Translations under genes and position numbers: made by a program
Shown: positions 26,437 through 38,990 of the stretch, in pieces
Layout of the letters: each line of letters opens with the position of its first letter
Numbering within the stretch: position 1 is the first letter of the stretch
Assembly (NCBI GenBank): GCA_002914805.1
Contig: JXTB01000007.1
Span: 848,131 to 912,130 of the forward strand
Direction: 5' to 3'
Source of the DNA: Parasponia andersonii
Lineage: Eukaryota; Streptophyta; Magnoliopsida; Rosales; Cannabaceae
Length of the DNA: 64,000 bases
The notes under the pieces: model-generated
Told to the model about the DNA's origin: nothing
The model's input: only the letters and a program-made list of their open reading frames with translations
Database searches by the model: none

Positions 26437-26956
26437 TGATGCTCAGATCTTTGCGAATTGAGCTCTCTACAGCGTTTAAGCGTGATCTGCAATGGCGTTG
26501 AAGTGGAAGCCGTCCCTAGTCCTTCAATTGGACCCACTGGAAGAAACTTCTAAAATCATAGTTTAAAAAAAAAAAAACACAATTCCAAAATCTTTTTATT
26601 TTTTTTAATACACACATTTTTTGAAAAGTTTAATGCACACATTTAAAGCTTGGTTTAATTTAAATTCACATCAAGTCAACTAATTTCTTTCCTTAAGAAA
26701 AGAAAAAAAAAATCCCTTTTTTACTCATAATCATAAACCCTAAAATGAAAATTAATTTTCATAAGACGTAATAGTTTAAACCCGAAATTGATTTCACTTA
26801 AAAAAAATATTAATTTTAAGTCGAGAGAAAAAATTGAAACATGGCTAATAAACATATCATGTATTAGCTTGAATTGAAACATGGCTAATCAATATATAAT
26901 CTATTAGCTTGAGGAAGAAAAAAAAAGTATATCATGTATTATAATAACCAAAGGTT
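26437..26956. other. Upstream region of the SEC12-like gene
   Basis: AT-rich and probably holds the minus-strand promoter, but no clear TATA box stands out near the start codon. Short repeats of TGAAACATGGCTAAT with ATCTATTAGCTTG-like sequence occur near 26,836-26,910. Confidence 0.35.
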
Positions 26957-27019
26957 AGTTTAATAGTTTGCTTAAGGTGATGAAACTTGATTTTTGCTAA
27001 CATATACTCCATTTTCTTC

Positions 27020-27051
<32 letters not shown>

Positions 27052-27166
27052 TGGTTGAAGTTTACTCCTCTTTGGTTGGCAAGTTCCACCGACTAGTAAT
27101 GGGATGTTTAATAGTTTGCTTAAGGTGATGATACTTGATTTTTGCTAACATATACTCCATTTTCTC

Positions 27167-27224
<58 letters not shown>

Positions 27225-27276
27225 TTGAAGTTTACTCCTCTTTGGTTGGCAAGTTCCACCGACTAGTAATGGGATG
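26957..27276. repeat. Tandem duplication carrying (AT)n microsatellites
   Basis: Two copies (about 26,957-27,104 and 27,105-27,276) share TTAATAGTTTGCTTAAGG at the start and CCGACTAGTAATGGGATG at the end. Each has an internal AT run, of about 27 bp in the first and 50 bp in the second. Apart from the AT runs they are nearly identical, so the duplication is recent. Confidence 0.85.
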
Positions 27277-27350
27277 ATCTTAGGAATTCCAACTATTATT
27301 CTAAAAGAAATAATATAAAGTATTATCAGTGCCTAATATGACATAGAATT

Positions 27351-28623
27351 TGTAAGAAAATAATAATATATATGCAAATGCAATATATAAAATTATAAAC
27401 GTTTATAACAAAATTTTCAATAAATAATATTACCAAAATTATTATGCTCAACAAAATTTCGATAACACTTCTAAATATGTATTCTTATAAAATAAAAGAT
27501 TGTTAATAATCGAGACATGTGTACTATACAAAATCTTTAAAACTGATTGCTTCCTCTACCAGAATGCTTGAGGATTTTGCAAGTGATAGTTTCTCAGGAT
27601 ATAATGACCAAAAACAGCAAGTCAAGTACTAATATCTCCGCTCTACGAACTAGAATGTTATGAACTCCAACAAACTAAGAGATTTAGCTACGAAATTCTA
27701 AAAAAAAAAAATCAAAGAACTATAGCTATAAACACGAAGAACTCAAGAACACTAGAAACTAAAGACTTTAAGAGAGAACGATGGAGAGAATCAAATGAGA
27801 ATACTTTTGATTTCTGTTGGTGTGTTGACTGAGGAAGGGAAGCTCTCCTTTTATAGTCTCCAAGGGAAGACTTGTTAGCAAAATTAAAAAACTTTTCTAT
27901 TAATCTCAAAATGTTTTTAGCTATAAGCATGGCTGTTACAAACGTTTTTAGCCATACATTTTTAGCTATTAAAATGGTTGTTACATATACAAGCCCTTAT
28001 CAATGTTTATAAGTTTTATGGCTTGGCAATTTCGGTATTAAGCAACATCTAAAACATTTTTTTTTTTTTTTGGTTTTATGGCTTGGCAGTTTCACAAACT
28101 GTTATAGCAAAACAGTCAAAAAGAAAGAAAAAATGTACTAGGCCGCAACAAAAAGTTGGGCTTACTATGATCCAAGTTTCAGTCTGGCATTCGTGTTCAC
28201 AGGTGTAGGCGCACACGAGTTTATACAAATTTAAGCACAAGCTCGAAGATTTGCACCTTTTTCCTGTGCACACCTGAGAGAACCCATGTGGTAGTTATTC
28301 TTACCACTATCACAAAATATGAGCCTATGTATGCCACTTGTTCTATGTATTTCCCACCAATGTGGGACTTTAATATTTTTCTTTCATTTTTATGCTTTAA
28401 TGGTGAACTTTTGAGCAACAATTTCTCATTTATCTGTGCACCATTTTGAGTATCTGAATATATGAAATCGATGTCCTCACGGAGAAGAATAAAAATTCAT
28501 CAAGACCTTTTATCAACAAGATGTGGGTCCTACTCAATTTTTAGCTTCAAAATGGTTCATAAAAATGAGTTTTATAAAGACAAGCCCAATAACTAAACCA
28601 ATTTCTTAACCTATTTTCCAACA
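27351..28623 (-). repeat. 3' LTR of the Copia element
   Basis: 1,273 bp, from TGTAAGAAAATAATAATATA to CCTATTTTCCAACA on the plus strand. It matches 33,731-35,020 along its whole length with substitutions and small indels. On the minus strand it opens with TGTTGGAAAATAGG. Confidence 0.88.
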
Positions 28624-29232
28624 GTCCTCCACATGAATAGAAATTGTAAAAGGAGAAACTAGAAACTCTAGACAAGATGATAGAGTTCATCGAACAAAGC
28701 CTACATAAGATAGGTAGGTGTTATCCTTTGAACCTTCCATTGTGAGAGTATGTTTATTTTACTGATTGATCAGTAGATACAATATCTTTGAACTGTTCTG
28801 TCATTCATGTAAACGATAATATATTTCATACGGGAATTTTTCTTAACAAATCTAGTTCTTACAGTTATATTTATTTTGACCTTGAACATCTTTGCCTGGT
28901 TCTGCAAGAGTTTTTAAGGAATTAAGCCCTCATAATTTCCATTTGAAGCGGCCCCACTTCTTTCTCACATAGGTGATATCTTAGTTAAGAGTAACTCACA
29001 TTACTTTGCTCGGTTTCTCAATGCATAAGAATCATTAAAAGCATTTGCATTTGCTTATCCTATTCCTTAGGGAAACATTGCTATTCATTATTGGAATAGA
29101 TATAAAGGTAATACCCGCATAGGAGGATAATCCCCACAGTGATCCAACTAAGTCTTTACAATTAGGTTGTCCCTTTGAACCTAGATCTTTGGGTCTCTAG
29201 TCAACTAAGTTGGGTTTCTATTGTAATGATTT

Positions 29233-29643
29233 TTACTTCATGGGCTTTAGTCCTATTCTTCTCGATGATTTAACAACTAACTCTCTGTTTAACCCTTTGG
29301 TTAGCGGATTTGCCAGGTTATTCTTAGACTTTACATAGTCTATAGAAATAATTCCAGTTGAGAGTAGTTGTCTAATAGTATTATGTCTACGATGAATATG
29401 TCTAGACTTACTATTATATATATTATTTTGTGCATTTCCAACAGTCGATTGACTATCACAATGTATAGATATTGGCAGCACAAGCTTAGGCCAATCTGGA
29501 ATATCTTCTAAAAAATAACATAGCCATTCAGCCTCTTCACCATGTTTATCTAGAGCTATAAACTTAGATTCTATCATAGATTGGACTACAATCATTTGTT
29601 TTGAAGATTTCCATGATACAACTATTTCAGCTAGTGTGAACAC
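29233..29643 (-). pseudogene. Copia RNase H remnant
   Basis: Shows the Copia RNase H landmarks [33 protein letters not shown] and [15 protein letters not shown]. It lies between the reverse transcriptase remnant and the 3' LTR, as expected. Confidence 0.85.
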
Positions 29644-29899
29644 ATACGCACTAGTAGACTTTGAGTCTTTTATATTAGATATCCAATTTGCATTGTTGTA
29701 TCCTTCTAAAACTGTAGGATATCTGTTATAGTATAGTCCATAGTTTCAAGTATATCGTAAGTACTTAAATACTTTCAAAATTCTTTTCCAATGCTCAGCA
29801 CTTGGATTACTCGCATTTCTACTTTGTCTACTGACTATATAGGCTACATCTGGCCTTGTCTAACTTATGAAGTACATCAGACTACCAATTACTCTAGAG

Positions 29900-30600
29900 T
29901 ATTCTACTTGAGAAACACTCTCACCTTTATTCTTATGAAGGTGTTGACTTATGTCTATCAGTGTTTGGATACTCCAGAATCATCTTTGTTGAATTTTTCC
30001 AATATTTTGTCCGCATAGTGTGATTGATTGAGTATAAGTCCATCAGACGTCCTTATAATTTTAACTCCCAAAATTACATCAGCTAGACTCATATCTTTCA
30101 TGTCAAATTTGGAGTTCAACATATTTTTAGTAGATTTGACCATCTTGTCGTTATTACCAACAATAAATATGTCATCAACATAAAGACACAAAATGGCGTA
30201 GCCATTTTCAGTATTATTGACATAGACATACTTGTCACACTCATTGATTTTAAAACTATTAGCAAATATTACTTTATCAAACTTTTCATGCCATTGTTTT
30301 GGAGCTTGCTTCAAGCTATACAGAGACTTGACCAGTTTACAAACTTTCTTTTCTTATCCAGGACAATAAAACCTTTATGTTATTCTATATAAATTTCTTC
30401 ATCTAGATCTCTATTAAGAAAGGATGTTTTGATATTAATTTAGTATAATTCAAGATTCTGTAGAGCAGCAATCGCAAGTATCATTCTTATGGAATTTATT
30501 CTCGTCACAGGAGAACAAGTATCAAAGTAATCTAGGCCTTTATTTTTTCCTATAACTTGTGATAACCAATCTCGCCTTATATTTATCAATTGTTTTATCT
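29900..30600 (-). pseudogene. Copia reverse transcriptase remnant
   Basis: Contains the polymerase active-site motif YVDDIFIVGNN, the preceding KQAPKQWHEKFD and the following QSHYADKILEKF, all typical of Copia reverse transcriptase. Degraded. Confidence 0.85.
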
Positions 30601-30902
30601 ACTTTCATTTTCCTTTTGAAAATCTATTTTGAACCAAGTGGCTTACATCTTAGAGGAAGAACCACTAGTTCCTATGAATGGTTTTGCATAATGGAATTAA
30701 TTTCGCTCTTAATAGCCTCTTTCTACAAAGGTCCCTCAACAGAGCTCATAACTTCTTGGAAGCTTTAAGGTTCACTTTCTAATATGTAAACCAAAAAATC
30801 TAGACCAAAAGATTTTTCAGTTCTCACTCTTTTACTATGTCTAGACTCATCTTCAACAACTTGTTCTTAGTCCTAACTATCCTCAATAATAATCTCATAA
30901 GT

Positions 30903-31815
30903 TCATTTAGACATACTAGGTTCTTCCTTGGATTTATACGAAAATTTATGCAACGATGCATTTCTCGATTCCATTATTGTGTTCTTGTGTATGTCTGGGA
31001 TTTGTGACTTATACATAAGAAACCAATAAGCACTATTATTATGTGTATAACCAATGAAAATGCAATCTATTGTCTTTGGTCCTATTTTCATCTTTTTAGG
31101 TGTAGGTATCAATATCTTAGCAAGATATCCCCAAACTTGGAAGTATTTGTAGGAAGATTTTTTACCTTTCCATAATTCATAAGGTGTCTTTTTTTCTTTC
31201 TTGCGGGGTACCTTATTTGAAAGATAATTAGTGTTACAGCTTCTCCCCACATGTTCTAAGGTAATTCAAAACTTAACAACAAGGCATTCATCATTTTTTT
31301 CAAAGTATTTTCCTCTTAGCAACACCATTTTATTGAGGCAAATAAGGTGGAATGACTTCATGTATTATTTCGTATTGTGCAAAAAATTTACCAAAAGGTG
31401 ATTCATACTCTCCACCACGATCACTTCTAATCATCTTAATCTTTTTATTAAGTTGATTTTTAACCTTATTCTTATAAAGACTAAACATCTCTATTGTTTC
31501 GTCCTTAGATTTTAACAAATACACAAAGAAATATTTTGTGCTATCATCGACAAAAGTATTAAAATACTTATTGTCTCTCCTTATTTGTACAAATTTTAAA
31601 TCACAAATATCATTATGAATTAAATCAAGAGATTCAATATTTCTTTTAATAGTTTGAAAAGATGACCTTGTTAATTTTGCTTCAACACAAATTTGACACT
31701 TATATTTCGTATCAATTCGGAAAGTAGGAATATGATTTAAGTTAATTATTCTACATATAATATCATAATTAATATGTCCTAGTCTACCATGCCATAAAGT
31801 AGAAGATTCAATCAA
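30903..31815 (-). pseudogene. Copia integrase remnant
   Basis: Shows the pre-integrase motif LWHGRLGHIN, a zinc-binding CQICVEAK, the core motif SDRGGEYES, and downstream TPYELWKGKK and FIGYTHNNSAYWF, all typical of Tnt1-94-like plant Copia polyproteins. Degraded. Confidence 0.87.
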
Positions 31816-32250
31816 ATAAGCAGAATAACTAACTGTACTAATATTGAGATCAAATAAACAGAATAACTAGCTTTATTGATATTGAGATTTACAGTTATTA
31901 CATTGAGTTTGAATATACCCCCACATTCATATCCTTTTCCCACAAAAAAACCATTCTTGGTCAATATAAATTTATCTGACTCAAACACCAAGTGAAATCT
32001 ATGCTTATTCAGAAATGAACCAGAGACAAGGTTCTTACGGATATCCGGTACATACATCACGTTGTTCAGAGTCAGTTCCTTCACAGAGGTCATCTTTAGC
32101 ACTACTTTGCCTAGACCTTGTACTTCAGACGTGGCTGAATTACCCATGAAGAGCTTCTCCCTATTCTCTACCAGTTTAAAGATTGTGAATAGGCCTGTGT
32201 CAGAATAAACATGCCTTGAAGCTCCAGTGTCAATCCATCATTCTTTAGGA
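31816..32250 (-). pseudogene. Copia protease/pre-integrase remnant
   Basis: Contains NNVMYVPDIRKNLVSG and ESDKFILTKNGFFVGKGY, the well-conserved stretch between protease and integrase in plant Copia elements. Degraded. Confidence 0.75.
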
Positions 32251-32346
32251 TTAGACCCCAAAAGATTGACTTCAGAAATGACTATAGATAGACTTATGTC
32301 TTCTATATCTTTTGTGATGCTATCCACTAAGTTGGTTTCATTCTTC

Positions 32347-33250
32347 TTCTTCTTTGAAAGTCGGGCAATCTGAAGCCCTATGACTTATCTTATCACAATT
32401 AAAGCATTTTTCTTAGAATTTTTGCTTCTTGCCCACTCTACCTTTAGGTCCTAACTTGGACTCTTTTTTTGATTTGTTCTTCTTAACCTTAGAGCTTTGA
32501 TCATGCTCCACAACATTTGCTTTTGTCCCAGATGTACTAGATAAGGCTCCTATCTTTTCAGCACGTCTGTTATCTTCTTCGACGCGGAGCCTAATAACAA
32601 GGTCTTCAAGGCTCATGGCCTTTTGCTTATGCTTTAGGTAGCTCTTGAAATCCTTCCATGAAGGGGGTAGCTTCTTAATAGTAGTAGCTAGTTAGAAAAA
32701 TTCACAAAGGACCATCCCTTCTGCTTGAATCTCATAGAGAATCAATTAAAACTCTTGAACTTGACTAATTATAGTTTTAAAGTCGATCATTTTATAATCA
32801 AGGAAGTGTCCTACTACAAATTTCTTGAAACCAATATCCTCAATTATATATTTATAGTCTAGTGACTCTCATACAATCTTTGCTATTTTCTTATTATGAT
32901 ATGTACTATATAATGAATTGGTCAAATCATTCATTACATAATTTTGATATAAGTAGTCAGATTGTTTCCAAGCATCCATCGCAGCAAGGAATTAGAAATC
33001 TTGCTCATCTTCTCTGACTTTTGGATCTTCTTCAGTCAAGAACCTCGTAAGATTCAATGTGGTCAGATAAAATAGCATCTTTTGCTGCCACATTTTGAAG
33101 TTCAACTCATTGAACTTCTCAGACTTCTCTCTATGGTGTACCGTTGGTACCACTGGAGTCACAAAGTAGAGACAGATACTGCAGATGCCATAATAGGCTA
33201 TTGAGAACTAGTCGTATTCTCGGCATTGACAACATCAGCATTGTTGTTCG
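32347..33250 (-). pseudogene. Copia gag remnant with zinc knuckle
   Basis: The minus strand encodes a CCHC knuckle (CFNCDKISHRASDC) near 32,360-32,410, preceded by a lysine-rich segment and the motif LEDLVIRLRVEEDNRR, as in plant Copia gag. It lies next to the leader following the 5' LTR. Degraded. Confidence 0.75.
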
Positions 33251-33519
33251 CTATCCCTTAAATTAATCTATCAAAAATTATTAATTTCAGTATAAAATAG
33301 TTCTTAGAAAAGACCAGAGGGTTCACAAATAGGTCCTACTTAAAATCCCGTCTCCTAGATAGAATTTCAAAGAAACTCCCAAGAAAGACGAGGAGGGGTC
33401 ACAAATGTTTCCTCTTTAAACTTGGTCAACTTAGATAGAACACAAATTCTCCTCCGCAAGAATTCCACAACAAGAATGATATGAGCAATATATATTCAAA
33501 TAACTAGATGTATATATAT

Positions 33520-33725
33520 TGCAAATATGAGCATAGAGAATTTAATAAAAATAAATTCTAACATGAAATCTAAAAGAACCTCATATAAGGGCATAAAGAA
33601 TTTAATAAAATAAATTCTATCATGCAACCTAATAAAGACCTTATATAAGAGCATAAAGAATTTAATAATATAAATTTTAACATACAACTTAATAAAAATC
33701 TTATACAAAGTAACGAATTAGTTTT
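33520..33725. repeat. ~63-bp tandem repeat in the Copia leader
   Basis: Three diverged copies of a unit with CATAAAGAATTTAATAA and ACCTTATATAAGAG lie just inside the 5' LTR, in the untranslated leader before gag. Confidence 0.7.
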
Positions 33726-33730
33726 AAGAA

Positions 33731-35020
33731 TATAAGAAAATAATAACATATATGCAAATGTAATATATAAGGTTACAAACATTCATAACAAAATTTTTAA
33801 TAAATAATATTACCAAAATTATTATGCTCCAACCTTGAATAAAATTTCAGCAGCACTTCTAAATATGTATTCCTATAGAACAAAAGATAGTTAATAATCG
33901 AGGTCTGTGTACCATACAGAGTCTTTAAAACTGATTCACTCCCTCCACCAGAATACTTGAGGATTTTGCAAGCGACAGTTTTCCAGGATACAATGATCAA
34001 GAGTAGCAAGTGAAGTACTAATATCTCTACTCTATGAACTAGATTGTTACAAGCTCCAACATAATAAGAGATCTAACCATGAAATTCCAAAAAAATTTTG
34101 AAGAACTATAGCTAGAAATTCGAAGAACTCCAGAATACTAGGAACTAGAGATTTTAAGAGAAAATGATAGAGAGAATCAGATAGGAATGCTTTTGATTTT
34201 TATTAGTGTGTTGAATGAGGAAGGGAAGCTCTCCTTTTATAGTCTCCAAGAGAGGATTTGTTAGCAAAACCAGAAAACTATTCCATTAATCTCAAAACAT
34301 TTTTTAGCCATAAGCATGACTGTTACAAATGTTTTTAGCTATTAACATGGTTGTTACACATGTCAGCCCTTATTAAAAATATTTAAAATGTTTATCAGTA
34401 TTTTGGCTTGGCAATTTTAGTATTAAGTAACATTCAAAATGTTTTTTTCTATTTTTATAGCTTGGCAGTTTCACAAATTGTTACAGCAAAATGGTAAAAA
34501 AGAAAGAAAAAATATATTGGACCACAACAAAAAGTTGAGCTTACTATGTTCCAAGTTTTGGTCTGGCATTCGTGTCTGCAGGTGCAGGCATATACGAACC
34601 CATGTAAATTCGGGCCCAAGTCTGAAGATTTGCACTCTCACTGTCTATGGTAGTTATTCTTACCACTATCAAAAAATATGTCCCTATATATGCCAGTTGC
34701 TCTATGCATTTCTCACAAATATGGGATTCTAATATTTGTTTTTTCATTTTTCTATTTCAATAGTATACTTTTGAGCAATAATTTCTCATTCATCTATGCA
34801 CCATTTTGAGAATTTGAATATACGAAATCAATGTTCTCGCGGAGGAGAATAAGAATTCACTAAGATTTTTCATCAATAAGATTTGGATCCCACTCAATTT
34901 TTAGCTTCAAAATGGTTCATAAAAATAGTTTCTATAACAAAAAATTGGACTTTACAATATACACGGGGTTTCCAAGCCAAGCCCAATAACTAAACCTATT
35001 TCTTAACCTATTTTCTAACA
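33731..35020 (-). repeat. 5' LTR of the Copia element
   Basis: 1,290 bp, matching the left LTR. On the minus strand it starts TGTTAGAAAATAGG. It is followed by a leader with a ~63-bp repeat and then gag. Confidence 0.88.
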
Positions 35021-38000
35021 TAATTCATCTGTTTACTATTGGCTGATTATAAGGACACATTGGATTGGACCCGTATATGTCTAGTCTATTAATTATAATC
35101 AGACAATAAGAAAGATAACCGTATGATGCCCTATCTCATTCTAAACATTTAATAGTAATGTATGTGACATGTGAGCTATGTTCATTTAATTGACAACTCA
35201 TATGCCACGTAAGTTAGAATTAAAAATTCTGATAATAGGATATCAAATTTTTCTTAGATAAACAAATTGTATCTTTCTTCTGAACTATCGCCCATGTAGA
35301 GTTGTACCCCATACACTAAGCTTTTGTTACAAGAATCTGCTGAAATTATTCAATTGAAGAAAAAACGCTCCTTCTTTTACCTACCATGACAGATGCTTAT
35401 GTGTCTTCCTATTTAGGGTTTTTTTGGAGGGTAATTAACTAGTTGTAGTATTTTAGTCATTTTTTTGGACTAAATATATTTTCTAGTTTCTCAAATTTAT
35501 TCACTTTCCTTAATTTAACCTAATTTCTCCTAAACCCAAATTAAACACATTCTAACTCAGCCAAAAAAAAGAAAGAAAAAGGAGAAAAAATTAAATTGCC
35601 CTCATAGTCATCTTTTTCTTTATTAACATCTTTTATTCAAAAAGAAAATTGTATCTTATTCTAGCCTTTGTTAAAGATATATTCTGGAAGTGAATAAATT
35701 GAAGATGAGCAACTTTTTTATGGTATGTAGATTTTATTTTTGTAAAAATTTAACCTAAGATAGTTAGATTAGATTATTAAAATTCGTACTTTTAGGGAAT
35801 TTGATTTTACAAATTAAAAGTGCATTCAAAAAGGTTTTTTGATATAATTAAAAGAAATTAGATACTTAACCTTATATTCAGCCCAACCAAAAAATCGTGT
35901 TCGCGAATTTTTATCAATCCATGATGTCTGTATAATATCTTGAAATTTATAATGACAAACTGGCTTCTTCCTACTATGCTTGCTTGCCTATGCATAGCCT
36001 TTGGATTTCACATATTGCTTGGAGGACGACATCAAGCTACTTTAAACTTGGCGGCTGGTTTATTTTTTGTTGGAGAGGAAGATTGCAGTGTGGGGAAAGG
36101 GGGGAGAAATGGGAAAGTAGAAGAATTTGTTGTCTAATCTGAGGCTATATAGGTAAGGGTATTTTATATGAGAATAAAAGTTTCAACTACGCTTTTTTTA
36201 GATGACAAATGATGGAAGGTAATAGAAGGGAAATATTTTCCATAATCAAATAGTTCGGGGGGTTCGGGGGGAGGGGGGAGAGGGAGATAAAATAAAGGAT
36301 CCCTAGAAAAAAACTATAGCCTCTTTTTCTCTCTCTCAAAAAATTCTTGTCAGACGCTTCTACAAAAGGCCAGAAAAGGAATGCTTTGATCTCCTTTTCC
36401 AGCATCTCCTTCTCCCCCTTGGTCTTCTTTGGGGATACTGGGTTTTTTTTTTTTTTTTATTTCTTTAGTTTTATAATAAGTTCATATGAAAATCTGGTTA
36501 TATTACTATCAAATTTTTTTATCTGTGTGGTTTTTGTTTCGTTTATTAGATCTTAAATCTGAGAATTGTTTTTAGACTTAAATCTATAATGTAGATAAGT
36601 TAGTTTTCTTTTTCAGCGGGTGTGAATCTCTTTTGGTATTAGAATCACACTACTCTGCCCATCAAAACGTAGTTTAGTAGTAGGTAAAGACAATTGCTTG
36701 CTGGTAGTCATTGTTACCTTCTTCTCTTAGAGAATTATGGTAGCCCATAGTCTTATTATTGTTGTGTTTATCATTTATTTTTCATCTATTTTTTAGGAGT
36801 TTGAAATTGTAATCATCTGTTCTTGTATTGTAATTGAAGTTTTTGTTTTTATTAATATTATTTCCTTGAGAAGCCCATTTTAAATCAGAAAAAAAAAAAT
36901 AGTTCAAGGGAGATTTATGCAACGAAAAATAATTAGAGAGCAAAACTCTACACTTGCAATAGTTTAAGGGGCAAAGATACAATTTATCCTTTTGAGAAAT
37001 AAATGTATTAATGGTTTATTTTAGTCATTAGTTGAATGAAATCTTTCATTTTAATGGTTTAGGTTAGTCACTTGTCTTTATTAATTCATGAACCACAATA
37101 TGTATATATATAAATATATATACATATTTATCTCAATTTCAATATGTCCAATTCCATGCTTTTTCTTCCCTTTTCATTTTAATGCTTTTTATTTATACAC
37201 TTAATCTAAAGTGAATTGAAGGATTTTTTTTTTTTGAGATTAATTACCTTTACTTTTGTTTGACAAATGTGTAGAATGTGAGTTTATTACATTTTTCAAT
37301 TTCGCAATTTTTTTTGGGATAAAAATTTGGCAAATTTTCAGTTACCTATAAGAAAGTTTTACTTTTTATTTAATTTGATTATCAAATTTCTTACATCGTT
37401 TATTGATATTTTTAATCAATCGCTTTCATAGGAATAAATTCTTTTATAAACTTACTAATAATGCTTTTTCCCTTTCGGCGTTAGTGGGTATATGCTTTTA
37501 GTTAGATTTTAAATTAATAAGCTTGACTATGAATTAAGTTTTATTTAGAATTTAATTATCCGATGATAAATAAAAACTAATGAGATATGAAAGGAGAAAA
37601 TGGCTATTTCAAAAAAAAAAATGAGAAAATTGAATAGGAATTAGAATATAAAGATTTAGGAATCCTTTTTTTTTTTTTTTATATTCCCATATAAATAAAG
37701 ATAATATTGGGATCTCACCTCTAAACTAAAGATAATATTGGGATCTCACCTCTAATCTCATTTTTTTTTAATATCACTGTTTAACATATAAGTTATCACT
37801 ATTAAACAAATATGACTGATAATATTTACTCATTTTATTTGACAACTCATACGTTACAAATATAAGATTAAAAAAATAGGATAAAACATGAGATCTCTAT
37901 CATTTTCTTGTAAATAATATCATCCCAATATTTATTCAAACTTTTTAATACCAATGTACGTAGTATGTGAGTTGTCCAATGAATATATTATTAAGTGTGT

Positions 38001-38058
38001 TTATGATAAATTCTAGTATACTAATGTGATAAGTTACATACTATATGCATTAGTATTA
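35021..38058. other. AT-rich intergenic DNA with small hairpins
   Basis: No gene is supported. A 31-bp direct duplication (AAAGATAATATTGGGATCTC, from 37,697 and 37,728) is visible. Hairpin-forming stretches built on GACAACTCATA and its inverse occur at about 35,150-35,225 and 37,840-37,990 and may be two members of one MITE family. A 65-codon plus-strand frame at 35,940 has no recognisable similarity. Confidence 0.45.
36257..36284 (+). other. G-quadruplex-forming motif
   Basis: Four G runs of 6, 6, 6 and 3 separated by loops of 3, 1 and 3 bases satisfy the standard G-quadruplex pattern. It stands out in AT-rich surroundings. Function is unknown. Confidence 0.6.
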
Positions 38059-38067
38059 AACATTTAA

Positions 38068-38434
38068 GGCATAATATCACTTTTATTCATTATATTTTAA
38101 TACTTTGTTCAAATTGTATTTTGTGTTTTAGTTATTATTAACATTGACTTTTAAATTTGAAATCTATTACAAATTTATACTCTGACACTAATTTAGAGTA
38201 GTTAATTTACTAAGATGTCATTTACAAAATTGAAAATAAATCATATAAAAATTGATATGAGAATAAGTTTATTAAATTATCTTATTAAATTAATTGTTCT
38301 AAATTAGTATTAGAGTATAAATTTGTAATAAATATTAAATATCAGAATCAATGTTAATAATAATCAAAACACAAAATATAAACTGAATAAAATATCAAAA
38401 TACAAGTATAAAAGTATAAAAGTAATATTATCCC
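38068..38434. mobile_element. Mutator-type MITE with perfect 9-bp TSD
   Basis: 367 bp. The left end GGCATAATATCACTTTTA and the right end (reverse complement GGGATAATATTACTTTTA) are near-perfect terminal inverted repeats, and inverted similarity runs ~170 bp inward (TATTTTGTGTTTT, TTATTATTAACATTGA, TTACAAATTTATACTCT on both arms). Perfect 9-bp direct repeats AACATTTAA lie at 38,059-38,067 and 38,435-38,443. Long inverted repeats with a 9-bp duplication indicate a non-autonomous Mutator-like element. It has no coding capacity and lies ~550 bp past the 3' end of the sulfate transporter gene. Confidence 0.85.
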
Positions 38435-38990
38435 AACATTTAATATAGTAGTTAAGATCATGTATACTTCCTCAAGAACAGAATAATAGAAATAGAGGTA
38501 AAAAGACAATAATTTAAACATTTGCCAATAAAGTACCATTTTGACATCAGTTTAAAAATATGATTCTATTTGATAAAATTCCATATGATAAAGTGGAATT
38601 TATAAAGATGTCCATTAAACTTTCCTATCCAAAACACGTACTTCATTATCTCCGTCCCTTTCAGATTTTTCGTTTTTCCCACAGCCAGAGATAACCGAGC
38701 AGAGCAAAACGAGAGACCGGTTTATGCCAAAGACTTCTCCCTACAAAAATCTATTGGTTAAATCACCCAAGATGGCATATTAAAAAGACCGAAAAAACGC
38801 CTTAGAGTATTTTGCCGATCATGGTTGCATATCTACTATATTTGAACCAATAATCATGTACATATCCAAAGTCACTGAAACATGTATAGGAAAATGTATT
38901 TTTGGATTGATTTCATATAATATATAAAATATCTGGCTTATTTTGTGATACTACATATATTTTGGTCAGTCCTCAAAATACGACAACTTT

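Larger units (their letters stand above)
27351..35020 (-). mobile_element. Copia-type LTR retrotransposon, broken
   Basis: A 7.67-kb element read on the minus strand: 5' LTR at the right, then gag, protease, integrase, reverse transcriptase and RNase H, then the 3' LTR at the left. Integrase before reverse transcriptase is diagnostic of Ty1/Copia. A polypurine stretch (GTGGAGGAC on the minus strand) precedes the 3' LTR. The flanks GAATT/TAATT are a near-match five-base target duplication. It is a fossil with on the order of ten breaks. Sampled LTR stretches differ by roughly 14% by eye, suggesting an insertion several to about ten million years old at common plant rates, older than the Tat element at 49-61 kb. 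Confidence 0.88.

Noticed and set aside
26139-26537. 132-codon minus-strand frame overlapping the SEC12-like start in another frame
   Set aside because: Proline/arginine-rich low-complexity reading of the GC-rich first exon. It could only matter as an overlapping upstream frame if the transcript starts above 26,537, for which there is no evidence.
35940-36137. 65-codon plus-strand frame with a hydrophobic start
   Set aside because: Looks like a signal peptide superficially, but there is no promoter context, no recognised family and no downstream exon.
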